64,000 nt of DNA from an uncultured Clostridia bacterium (GTDB lineage Bacteria; Bacillota; Clostridia; Christensenellales; Aristaeellaceae): positions 1 through 64,000 of the forward strand of contig CAKTXZ010000005.1 in NCBI GenBank assembly GCA_934632155.1, given 5' to 3'. Positions 16,758 through 25,819 of the stretch are shown piece after piece. The position numbers were made by a program, and so were the translations under genes. How positions within the stretch are numbered: the first letter of the stretch is position 1; each line of letters opens with the position of its first letter. The notes under the pieces were generated by a model that worked only from the letters and a program-made list of their open reading frames with translations, made no database searches and had not been told where the DNA came from.

Positions 16758-16988
16758 ATGAAATCCGTTCCGATCAAACTGAGCTTTGCTGAAGAGGTGA
16801 AGACGTTTGTCAATACCGTGAATCGTTATCCCTACGAGGTGGATTTGCGCGCCGGCCGCCATGTGGTGGACGCCAAATCGATTCTGGGCATCTTCAGTCT
16901 GGACCTGAGCAAGCCCATTACGCTGGATGTGTACGACGATAACTGCGACGATCTGATCGCCGATATTCAGCAGTTCACGGTGAAGTAA
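16758..16988 (+). CDS. HPr-like protein lacking the phospho-histidine
   Basis: 76 residues from MKSVPIKLSFAEEVKTFVNT. The C-terminal two thirds match HPr: DAKSILGIFSLDLSKPITLDV corresponds to the regulatory-serine region (NAKSIMGVMSL in HPr), with Ser in the expected place. The catalytic-His loop (TGLHARPAT) is absent and replaced by the short LSFAEEV. It therefore cannot act as a normal PTS phosphocarrier; a regulatory, Crh-like role through the conserved serine is possible (inference). TTGAGGAGGTG precedes the ATG. Its promoter and downstream terminator make it monocistronic. Confidence 0.8.
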   Translation: MKSVPIKLSFAEEVKTFVNTVNRYPYEVDLRAGRHVVDAKSILGIFSLDLSKPITLDVYDDNCDDLIADIQQFTVK

Positions 16989-17082
16989 TTCGATCGATTA
17001 TTTCCGAAGCCCTGCCGTGCCGGCTGAATGCTTTCATCCGGCAGGGAGCGCGCCAAGGCCGTAGCTTTGGGACGCGCAGCGT

Positions 17083-17133
17083 AAACGCCCCGATCTGCAT
17101 GCCGTCAGGCTGCGGATGGGGGCGTTTGCTTTT
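17083..17133 (+). terminator. Terminator after the HPr-like gene
   Basis: AAACGCCCC (17083-17091) pairs with GGGGCGTTT (17119-17127) around an inner imperfect GCAT/..GC region, followed by GCTTTT. It is about 95 bases past the stop. The remainder of the 16989-17295 gap contains only the sulfatase promoter. Confidence 0.6.
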
Positions 17134-17211
17134 GGGAGGCCTGATTCGTTTACCGCATATGAGGAAAAAGTATGCGGAAAATTCGCCTATGATTTTTGGC
17201 TTCCGCTTTCC

Positions 17212-17241
17212 TTGCGAAGGGCGTGCGGCCTGTGCTATAAT
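17212..17241 (+). promoter_or_regulatory. Promoter of the sulfatase-anSME operon
   Basis: TTGCGA (17212-17217), 18-base spacer, TATAAT (17236-17241) with an extended -10 (TGTGC directly before it). About 55 bases upstream of the sulfatase start. Confidence 0.7.
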
Positions 17242-17295
17242 CAATCGACAGAATATCGTTGCGGTTGAACGCGCAGACGGAAAACGGGAGGATGC

Positions 17296-18861
17296 ATGAA
17301 GCCGAATGTTGTCATTGTCATGACGGACCAGCAGCGCGCGGATCTGCGGCGCGGCTGCGGGTATGCGCTGGATACCATGCCTTTTTTGGATTCCTTTGCG
17401 GCGCAGGGGACGGATTTTCGTCGGGCGTATACGCCGAACCCCTGCTGCGTGCCCGCGCGGGTAAGCATGTTTACGGGGCGCTATCCTTCCTGCCATCATG
17501 TGCGGACGAATCATAACCTTGCGGATGCGACGTATACGGAGGATCTGCTGGATGTGATGCGCCGGTGCGGCTATCGCACGGCGCTGTGCGGCAAAAACCA
17601 TTCGCATCGCCGGGCGGATGCGTTTGACTATGCGCGCACGAACGGGCACCTTTCCGGCGGCGGCGAGACGAATGAAACGCCGGAGCAGCAGGCGCTTGCA
17701 GCTTTTTTAACGGCAACGCAGCATATGGAAATGCACGAGCCCTCGCCCGGCGGCGTGGAGGCGCAGCACCCGTACCGTAACGTCAGCGACGCGCTTTCGT
17801 TTATCGACGGCTGCGGCGACGCGCCGTTTTTTCTCTGGCTGTCCTTTGCCGAGCCGCATAACCCCTATCAGGTTCCGCGCCCCTATTACGATATGTTTCC
17901 GCCGGAAGCGCTGCCGCCGCTTGAAAGCGCGGGCGCGGATATTCACGCCCTTGGACCCATGTACGCATGGGAGCGCGGTATGTGGGAGCGGGTGCTGGGC
18001 GCGGAAATTGAGGAGCGCATTTTGCGCGCGCGCTCGAACTATCACGGAATGCTGCGCCTGATCGACGATCAATTCCGGCGCTTTATGGAGGGTCTGTCAA
18101 CGCGCGGCCTGCGGGAAAACACCGTGGTCGTGTTTCTTTCCGATCATGGCGATTATGTGGGCGAATACGGCCTGCTGCGCAAGGGCGTGGAGCTTCCCGA
18201 GGTGCTGACCCGCGTGACGATGGCGTGGCAGGGGCCGGGCGTTCGCGCCGGCGTATTGGACGATACGCATTGCGTTAGTCTGGTGGACGTTTTGCCTACG
18301 CTTTGCGGCATGCTGAACACGGAAACGCCCTTTGGCGTGCAGGGACGGGATCTGGGCGCGCTGCTGCGGGGAGAGGCTCCTCCCGCCGGCGAGTTTGACG
18401 TGGGTTATGCGGAAAACGGCTACGGCGGCCTTTACTGGCGGCCGCAGGATGCATTGCGCTATGCGGACGACCGCTGCTTTACGGATGGGAAAACCTTTCA
18501 GTGCATGAGCTCCTGGACGCTGTCGGGGCAGATGCGGATGGCGCGAAAGGGCGATTATAAAATCCAAACGGATATGATGGGGAACGTCAAGCTGTTCTGC
18601 CTGCGGGATGATCCGGCGGAATTGCATAACCTGTGGCCGGACGCCGCGCCGGAGCGGGTGAAGACGGATATGCTGCTTGCGCTCAATACGGCTATGCTGC
18701 GCGCGGATGATCCGCTGCCCGCGCCGCATAACCGCTATCGAACCAAGGTGCATCCGCGGGGCTATTGGCAGGACAGCGCTTATTTGGCGCAGGATCCCGG
18801 CGTTCGGATGACGCCCTATGGCGATTGCGCCTGCCATAATGAACATAAAAAGGAGAAATAA
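17296..18861 (+). CDS. Cys-type sulfatase (arylsulfatase family)
   Basis: 521 residues, no signal peptide, so probably cytoplasmic. The N-terminal metal-binding MTDQQRADL is followed by the signature PCCVPARVSMFTGRYP. Cys51 in CVPAR is the residue converted to formylglycine (C-x-P-x-R). The second metal site is FLSDHGDYVGEYGLLRKG. It should hydrolyse a sulfate ester, most likely on an imported glycan fragment. GGGAGG precedes the ATG at 17296. The maturase gene follows after only three bases, so enzyme and activator are made together. Confidence 0.92.
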   Translation: MKPNVVIVMTDQQRADLRRGCGYALDTMPFLDSFAAQGTDFRRAYTPNPCCVPARVSMFTGRYPSCHHVRTNHNLADATYTEDLLDVMRRCGYRTALCGKNHSHRRADAFDYARTNGHLSGGGETNETPEQQALAAFLTATQHMEMHEPSPGGVEAQHPYRNVSDALSFIDGCGDAPFFLWLSFAEPHNPYQVPRPYYDMFPPEALPPLESAGADIHALGPMYAWERGMWERVLGAEIEERILRARSNYHGMLRLIDDQFRRFMEGLSTRGLRENTVVVFLSDHGDYVGEYGLLRKGVELPEVLTRVTMAWQGPGVRAGVLDDTHCVSLVDVLPTLCGMLNTETPFGVQGRDLGALLRGEAPPAGEFDVGYAENGYGGLYWRPQDALRYADDRCFTDGKTFQCMSSWTLSGQMRMARKGDYKIQTDMMGNVKLFCLRDDPAELHNLWPDAAPERVKTDMLLALNTAMLRADDPLPAPHNRYRTKVHPRGYWQDSAYLAQDPGVRMTPYGDCACHNEHKKEK

Positions 18862-18864
18862 GCC

Positions 18865-19965
18865 GTGCCGCCGCTTTCCATGATGATGAAGCCCGTTTCC
18901 TCCGCGTGCAACATGCGCTGCCGCTACTGCTTTTATGCCGACGTCGCCGCGCACCGCGCGCAGGCCAGCTACGGCGTGATGAGCGCGCAAACCACCGAAA
19001 CGCTGATTCGAAAGGCGTTTTTGTACGCCGATCAATCGGTGAGCTTCGCCTTTCAGGGCGGCGAGCCGACGCTGGCCGGGGTGGATTATTACCGCAATTT
19101 TCTTTCGCTGGTGAAAAAATATAACAGCCGCGGTCTGCAGGTATCCTATGCGCTGCAGACCAACGCCCTCGCGCTGACGGACGAAATGTGCGCGCTGTTT
19201 CGGGAGCATCATTTTCTGCTGGGCGTATCGCTGGACGGCTGCCGCGAAACGCACGACGCGCTGCGGCCGGACGCGCGGGGCGAGGGTACTTATGACCGCG
19301 TGCTGCAGGGCATCGCCCTGCTTCGAAAGCACGGCGTGGATTTCAATATCCTCTGCGTGGTGACGCAGCAGGTGGCCGCGCGGCCGCACGCCGTGTGGAA
19401 CGCGCTGAAGGAATACGGCTATCTTCAGTTCATTCCCTGTATCGATGATTTTGAAGGCGACGCCAATCCCTATTCCCTGCGCCCCGAGGCGTACGGCCGT
19501 TTTCTGATCGATACCTTCGACGACTATGAAAAGGCCATGCGCGCGGGCCGCCCCGTCAGCGAGCGGCGGTTTGACAATTATTTGTCCATCCTGCTGGGGC
19601 AGCGTCCTGAGCTGTGCGGCATGACGGGGCAGTGCGGGCTGTATTTTCTGGTCGAGGCGGACGGCGGCGTTTATCCGTGCGATTTTTATGTGCTGGACGC
19701 TTACCGGCTGGGCAATATTCACGAAACCTCCTTTGCACGCATGGAGAAAAGCGCGCAGTCGGTGGATTTTCGTCGATCCTCGTTGCAGCTGCCGGAGGCC
19801 TGCAGGCCCTGCAAATGGCTTTCCCTGTGCCGCGGCGGCTGCCGGCGCGACCGGCAGGCGACGCTGGAAAGCGCGCCGGGCGAGAACCGCTTTTGCGAAA
19901 GCTATCGAATGTTCTTTGAAGGCTGCTTCGATCGTATGCAGGCGCTGGCGGCGAGCATTCGGTAA
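18865..19965 (+). CDS. Anaerobic sulfatase-maturating enzyme (radical SAM, SPASM)
   Basis: 366 residues. The radical-SAM cluster motif is C-x3-C-x2-C at CNMRCRYC (Cys14, 18, 21). The C-terminal SPASM-type Cys set includes GQCGLYFLVEADGGVYPCDF and CRPCKWLSLCRGGC, which hold auxiliary 4Fe-4S clusters. The product oxidises the sulfatase Cys to formylglycine using S-adenosylmethionine. The start is GTG at 18865 because AAGGAG lies nine bases upstream; ATGs at 18880 onward are less well placed. The terminator at 19994-20032 closes the operon. Confidence 0.93.
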   Translation: MPPLSMMMKPVSSACNMRCRYCFYADVAAHRAQASYGVMSAQTTETLIRKAFLYADQSVSFAFQGGEPTLAGVDYYRNFLSLVKKYNSRGLQVSYALQTNALALTDEMCALFREHHFLLGVSLDGCRETHDALRPDARGEGTYDRVLQGIALLRKHGVDFNILCVVTQQVAARPHAVWNALKEYGYLQFIPCIDDFEGDANPYSLRPEAYGRFLIDTFDDYEKAMRAGRPVSERRFDNYLSILLGQRPELCGMTGQCGLYFLVEADGGVYPCDFYVLDAYRLGNIHETSFARMEKSAQSVDFRRSSLQLPEACRPCKWLSLCRGGCRRDRQATLESAPGENRFCESYRMFFEGCFDRMQALAASIR

Positions 19966-19993
19966 AGGCGGCCGGGTAAAACCAGATAACGCC

Positions 19994-20032
19994 AAAGCCG
20001 TTCTCCGGCGTAGGGGGAACGGCTTTTCTTTT
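19994..20032 (+). terminator. Rho-independent terminator after the maturase gene
   Basis: A 13-bp stem (AAAGCCGTTCTCC at 19994-20006 with GGGGAACGGCTTT at 20014-20026, one G-T pair) followed by TTTTCTTTT. It is 28 bases past the stop. Confidence 0.88.
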
Positions 20033-20062
20033 CCGGCATGTTCGTCTGCGTCCTTTCCTGTG

Positions 20063-20091
20063 CCATATTTGCTCCTCCCGCGGCATATACT
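20063..20091 (+). promoter_or_regulatory. Putative sporulation sigma-E promoter of yqfC-yqfD
   Basis: CCATATT (20063-20069), exactly 14 bases, then CATATACT (20084-20091). The Bacillus sigma-E consensus is kmATATT-N14-CATACAnT, so the -35 matches and the -10 differs at one position. It is placed a few bases before the yqfC start, and yqfCD belong to the sigma-E regulon in Bacillus subtilis. Confidence 0.7.
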
Positions 20092-20108
20092 TTGCCGGGG
20101 TGAGAAGG

Positions 20109-20360
20109 ATGCGGCTGATTCAGGACACGCTGGCGGCGGAGGCGAAGAGCGCGCCGCGGCTTTTGATAACCGGCAGGAACGAGGTGCTGCTGGAGCGGCA
20201 CGCCGGGCTGTTTTCCTATGAAACGAAATGCATTCGCGCGCGTACGCGGGAGGGCGTCGTGACCGTTACGGGAGAAAACCTGACCATTGCTTTTTTCGGC
20301 GCGCAGGATATGCTGATTCAGGGGCGTATTGCGGGCGTGCAATGGGAGAACGCGCTATGA
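20109..20360 (+). CDS. yqfC: Sporulation protein YqfC
   Basis: 83 residues (MRLIQDTLAAEAKSAPRLLI and onward), a small beta-rich protein with the YqfC pattern: a TGRNEVLLERHAGLFSYE segment, then TVTGENLTIAFFGAQDMLIQGRI. YqfC is a mother-cell sporulation protein of unknown mechanism that accompanies YqfD. I chose the ATG at 20109: the sigma-E start point would fall near 20098-20100, leaving room for GGGGTGAGAAGG as binding site. An in-frame GTG at 20100 would be essentially leaderless. The stop overlaps the yqfD start (ATGA). Confidence 0.85.
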   Translation: MRLIQDTLAAEAKSAPRLLITGRNEVLLERHAGLFSYETKCIRARTREGVVTVTGENLTIAFFGAQDMLIQGRIAGVQWENAL

Positions 20361-21496
20361 GCGCGCTGAAGGTACGCCTTGAGGTGGCGGGGCTTGGCGC
20401 GGAAAAGCTGCTGAACGCTGCGCGGGCGGCGGGAATACGCCTTTACGGCGTTCGCCGGCGAAGGGACAGAACGCTGAGCGTTACCTGCGCGGCGGCGGAC
20501 GGACGGCGGCTGCGCGATATAGCGTTGGAAAAGGGCTTTTCCGCGACGGCGCCGCGGCCGGTCGGCGCGCTGCTGTGGGTCCGGCGGCTGCGCGGGCGCG
20601 TCGGCCTTACGGCAGGCGCGCTGGTCTTTGGCGCGCTGACGGTATACGCCATGGGATTTGTTTGGCGAATCGATATTCAGGGCGCGGGCGCGTATGCGGG
20701 CGAGGTGCGCGCGTTTCTTGCGCAAATACACGTTCAGCCCGGGATTCGCCGAAATGCGGTTGATTTGGCGCAATTGCGGGAAGACTTGGAGTGGCGCCTG
20801 CCGCGGGTGAAATGGGTGCAGACGGCGTTTTCCGGCGTGACGCTGCGCGTTCGGCTGATCGAGGGCACGACGGCGGAGACGGAAAATGAAACGCCGGGCG
20901 ACGTGGTGGCCGCCGCGGACGGGGTGCTCACGCGCCTGACGACGCTGGCGGGAACGCCGGTTTGCCGGGCGGGGGAGGCGGTACGGCGCGGGCAGGTGCT
21001 CATTCGCGGCGAGGAGCGCGGAAAGGACGGCGCGCTGGTGCCTGTGAAGGCGCGCGGCGAGGCGATTGCCCGCCGCTTTGTCACCGCGCAGGCCGCCGTT
21101 TCCCTGACCGAGTATCTTACCGTCCCCACGGGGCGGGAAACGGTTTGCTGGCGTATCGCTACGCCGCTGGGCGCTTTCCGGCTGGGCGATACGCCCGATT
21201 ACCTGCAATGGGATTTGGACGTGCAGGAATACCGGGTGGGCGGCGCGTGGATACCCGTTGTGCTCACGCGCGAAAGCTATCGCGAGGCGGCGATTGAAAC
21301 GGGCGTGCGCGGGGAGGACGCGGCGCGCGAGGAGGCGGCGGAGGCGGCGCTTTTCCGCCTGCGGCAGGCGCTTTTTCGGAAGGATGTTATTGACAAAAAC
21401 GTAGAAATTCGTATGATAGAAGGGGATTATATCCTCGCTTTGGCATACGCCGAAATCAGCGAGGATATCGCCCGCTTTCAACAAAGCAATCGGTAG
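20357..21496 (+). CDS. yqfD: Sporulation protein YqfD
   Basis: 379 residues. The N-terminal soluble part (about 1-75) is followed by one membrane helix (VGLTAGALVFGALTVYAMGF) and a large extracytoplasmic region beginning WRIDIQGAGAYAGEVRAFL, as in YqfD/SpoIV-associated proteins. It is required for sporulation in Bacillus, acting in the mother cell. It overlaps yqfC by four bases (ATGA), with GGGAGA upstream. It precedes phoH by five bases, the order seen in many endospore formers. Confidence 0.88.
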   Translation: MSALKVRLEVAGLGAEKLLNAARAAGIRLYGVRRRRDRTLSVTCAAADGRRLRDIALEKGFSATAPRPVGALLWVRRLRGRVGLTAGALVFGALTVYAMGFVWRIDIQGAGAYAGEVRAFLAQIHVQPGIRRNAVDLAQLREDLEWRLPRVKWVQTAFSGVTLRVRLIEGTTAETENETPGDVVAAADGVLTRLTTLAGTPVCRAGEAVRRGQVLIRGEERGKDGALVPVKARGEAIARRFVTAQAAVSLTEYLTVPTGRETVCWRIATPLGAFRLGDTPDYLQWDLDVQEYRVGGAWIPVVLTRESYREAAIETGVRGEDAAREEAAEAALFRLRQALFRKDVIDKNVEIRMIEGDYILALAYAEISEDIARFQQSNR

Positions 21497-21501
21497 AGGA
21501 G

Positions 21502-22469
<968 letters not shown>

Positions 22470-22473
<4 letters not shown>

Positions 22474-24929
22474 AGGGCGCGAAGGATAAGGGCGTGAAGG
22501 CAATCGAGCGGGTGCGCGGCTATCTGCGCTCGCCCGCCGCGCTGCGGCTGCTCATCTGTGTGATTGGCACGGCGGTGCTGACGATGCTTTTCGAAATTGC
22601 CATCGTTCCGGTGCGGTACGACCTGAAGGTCGGCATGGTGCCGAGCAATACCATCGCCGCAACCAAGGACGTTGTGGACGAGCTGAGCACGGAGAAGCGG
22701 CGCGCCGAGGCCGCCGCCGCCATCAGCCCGACCTACCGTTTTCAGGACGGCGTGACCGAGAGCGTGCTGGCTGATTTCGACCAGATTTTTTCCCAGCTGC
22801 GCGCGGTGCGGCAATATGCCGAAACGCTGCCGGACATGTCGCCCACGCGCGTGTTTTCCAAGGATGAGCTGGCTTACGCCCGTGAGATGCTGACGCTGGT
22901 CACCCTGCGGGATTATCAGCTGACCTCGCTTTTGCGCTGTACCTCCGAGGAGCTGGAGGAGGCCTATACGCTGCTTTACACCGCGCTGCAAAGCACCATG
23001 CAGGGGCATGTGACGCAGGGGCAGGAGGCGGCGGCCACCGCTTCGATTCGGCAGATTGTCAGCTACCGCATTTCGCTGTCGCTGAGCCAGAACATTGTGC
23101 CCGCTGTACTGGCGGCGTGCATTCAGCCCAACATGGTGATCGACCAGGAAAAGACGGAGGCTGCGCGCGCGGCGGCGCGGGACGCGGTTGAGCCCGTCAC
23201 CTATAAACAGGGACAGAACATTGTCGTGCGCGGCGAGGGCCGCGTAACGGCCAACCAGCTGGCCATGCTTTCCACCCTTGGCCTGCTCAGCGACGCGCAG
23301 GTGGACTTTCCGATGTATCTGGGCGCGGCGCTGCTGGTGGTCATGGTGGCGGTGAGCATGCTGCTGCTGCTGCGGCAGCCGGAATGCCATGTGTTTGATG
23401 ATACGCCGCGGCTGCTGCTGCTTTTCATTGTGCTGGTGGTATGCCTTGGCCTGTCTACGCTGGCGCGGCGGGTAAACACCTATCTGGCGCCCATCGTGCT
23501 TTGCGCCATGCTGGCGACGGCGCTGCTGGGCATGCGCCCCGGCCTCATTTGCCATGTGGCGCTGACGGTGCTGGCCGCAGCGCTTACGGCGGGCGGCAGC
23601 GAGGCGTATTCTGAAAAAATGGCGGCGCTGATGGTAACCGGCCTGCTTTCGGGCACGCTGGCGGCTCTGATTTTGCAAAAGCGCGCGACGCGTTTGCGCG
23701 TATTGGTTGCGGGGCTGGCCTGCGCGGCGATGGATTTTCTGGGCATGCTGGCGCTGGGGCTGATGACGGCCAGCGAGCTGTCGGGCACAATGGAGGGCGC
23801 GGCGTGGCGCGTGGGCGGCACGCTGATTGCGACGCTTTTGTGCATCGGGCTGCAGCCGCTGCTGGAATCGATCTTTAACCTGCCCACGCCCATGAAGCTG
23901 CTGGAGCTTTCCAACCCCAACCAGCCGCTGCTGCGCAGGCTGCTGCTGGAGGCGCCGGGAACCTATCATCATTCCATCATCGTGGCGAATCTGGCGGAGG
24001 CCGCGGCGGAGGCGATTGGCGCTAACCCGCTGCTGGCGCGCGTGGGCGGCTATTACCATGATATCGGCAAGCTCAAGCGTCCCATTTACTTCAAGGAAAA
24101 TCAGATGGGCGAGGAAAACGCCCACGACCGTACCGATCCGCAGGTTTCCGCCGCGATTCTTACGGCGCACACCCGCGACGGCGTGGCCATGGCGAGGCGC
24201 TACCGCCTGCCGCAGGCGGTCATCAATATCATTGCCGAGCATCACGGCAACGCGCCGGTGATGTTCTTCTACCATAAGGCGCTGCAGATGGCGAACGGAA
24301 AGCCGGTGGACATGGACGCCTTCTGCTACGACGGCCATCCGCCGACAAGCAAGGAATCGGCTATCGTGATGCTTTGCGACACCATCGAGGCGGCCGTGCG
24401 ATCGATGAAAAATCCCACGCCCGAGGGGATTGAGGATTTTATTGTCAAGCTGGTGCGCGGCAAGCTGGAGGACGGCCAGCTCAGCGACAGCCCGCTGACG
24501 CTGCGGGATATCGACGGCATCTGCGCGGCGGCGACGACCGTGCTTGTGGGCGTGTTCCACGAGCGCATTGAATATCCCGATATGGACAAGGAAAAAGCGC
24601 GCCGGCCGCGGCATCTGGTCTCGAAGGCTGCCAAGCAGGAGCAGGCCAAGCCTGAAGAAACGCCGGAGGCCGCGCCGGCCGCCCGGCAGCCCGAGCCGTC
24701 GCCGGAAGCGGAAATGCAGCCGATTGCGCCGGCCGCGCCGACGGTTGAGATGATCGAGCCTGTCGAGCTGGTGGAGGTTGAGCCGCCGCCGGTTGCCGGC
24801 GTTGTGCCGGTGGACGAATTGATTCAGCTTGAGGCGCTGCCGCAGAAGCCTGCGCAGCCGGAGCCTGAAACGCCCGCGCAGCAGGAGGAGACGACAACGG
24901 AGGAAGCCGACGATGAACGCGCGGATTGA
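22470..24929 (+). CDS. pgpH: 7TM-HD phosphohydrolase, PgpH-type c-di-AMP phosphodiesterase
   Basis: 819 residues. One N-terminal membrane helix (LRLLICVIGTAVLTMLFEIA), an extracellular 7TMR-HDED domain (about 50-275), seven membrane helices (about 280-470), then an HD domain: HHSIIVANLAEAAAE, GGYYHDIGKLKRPIYF, AEHHGN. This is the PgpH layout, hydrolysing cyclic di-AMP at the membrane. Beyond about residue 700 there is an unusual tail of some 115 residues rich in Pro, Glu and Ala, with no fold. The tail overlaps the ybeY start by 17 bases. Gene order phoH-pgpH-ybeY is conserved in Bacillota. Confidence 0.9.
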
Positions 24930-25815
24930 GATTGACTGGCATGTGCCGTACGTGGAGGGCATGGAGGCGCTTTTGCACAGGACGGCGGTCGCCTGCGCGG
25001 CGGCGGAGGGCGTGACGGCGCCGGTGTACGCGCAGCTGACGGTCACGGACGACGATGAAATTCGCCGTATCAACCGCGCGCAGCGCGGGGTGGACCGCGC
25101 GACGGACGTATTGTCCTTTCCCACGGTTTCCTGCCATCCGGGGCATACAATGCGGCAATGCGGCCGGGCGCTCATGCGGGAAATGGATGAAACGGGCGCG
25201 TGCTTTCTGGGCGATATTATCCTTTCCCTGCCGCATGCGCAGGCACAGGCGCAGGAGTACGGCCACAGCTTGGCGCGCGAGGCGGCGTACCTGACGGCGC
25301 ATGCGATGTTCCATCTGATGGGCTACGATCATATGCGCGAGGAAGACAGAAGGGAGATGCGAGCCATGGAGGAAAAGGCGTTGGCGGCGGTCGGCGCGTC
25401 CCGGGTGACGGATGAGGAATTGCTTGATATGGCCAAGCAGGCCATGGCGTTTTCCTATTCGCCCTATTCGCATTACAAGGTAGGCGCGGCGCTGCTGACT
25501 CAGGACGGCAGGGTGTACACGGGCTGCAACATTGAAAACGGCTCCTACGGCGCGACAAACTGCGCCGAGCGCACGGCGCTGTTCAAGGCTGTCAGCGAGG
25601 GCGCGCTCACGTTTACCACCATTGCCATTGCCGCGGAAAAGGCCGCGCCGTGGCCGTGCGGCATTTGCCGTCAGGTGCTCAATGAGTTCGCGCCCGATTT
25701 GCGCGTACTGGTTACATGGGGCGATGGACAGCGTGACGAAATGCCCCTGCAGCGGCTGCTGCCGCATGGCTTCGGCCCGAAGCAGGGGACGCTGGAATTT
25801 TTGGGGAAGGAATAA
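24913..25815 (+). CDS. YbeY endoribonuclease - cytidine deaminase fusion
   Basis: 300 residues. The first part (about 1-160) is YbeY, the metal-dependent rRNA-maturation endonuclease: DRATDVLSFP, LGDIILS, and the zinc motif HAMFHLMGYDH (H-x3-H-x5-H). The second (about 168-300) is a complete cytidine deaminase: YSPYSHYKVGAAL, the catalytic CAERTA, and PCGICRQVLNEF for zinc. The domains are joined through GASR-VTDEELLDMAK with almost no linker. The junction codon for V is GTG, which could be an old cdd start whose upstream ybeY stop was lost (inference). In relatives ybeY, dgkA and cdd are separate genes before era; dgkA is absent here. The start overlaps pgpH. Confidence 0.88.
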   Translation: MNARIEIDWHVPYVEGMEALLHRTAVACAAAEGVTAPVYAQLTVTDDDEIRRINRAQRGVDRATDVLSFPTVSCHPGHTMRQCGRALMREMDETGACFLGDIILSLPHAQAQAQEYGHSLAREAAYLTAHAMFHLMGYDHMREEDRREMRAMEEKALAAVGASRVTDEELLDMAKQAMAFSYSPYSHYKVGAALLTQDGRVYTGCNIENGSYGATNCAERTALFKAVSEGALTFTTIAIAAEKAAPWPCGICRQVLNEFAPDLRVLVTWGDGQRDEMPLQRLLPHGFGPKQGTLEFLGKE

Positions 25816-25819
25816 GCAA

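Noticed and set aside
15162..16862. A 566-codon minus-strand frame opposite gltX
   Set aside because: It is a shadow of gltX; the composition is rich in His, Arg and Gln, as expected for the complement of a coding frame. The same applies to the long antisense frames at 18097-19995, 41476-43551, 59069-61111 and 61441-63468.
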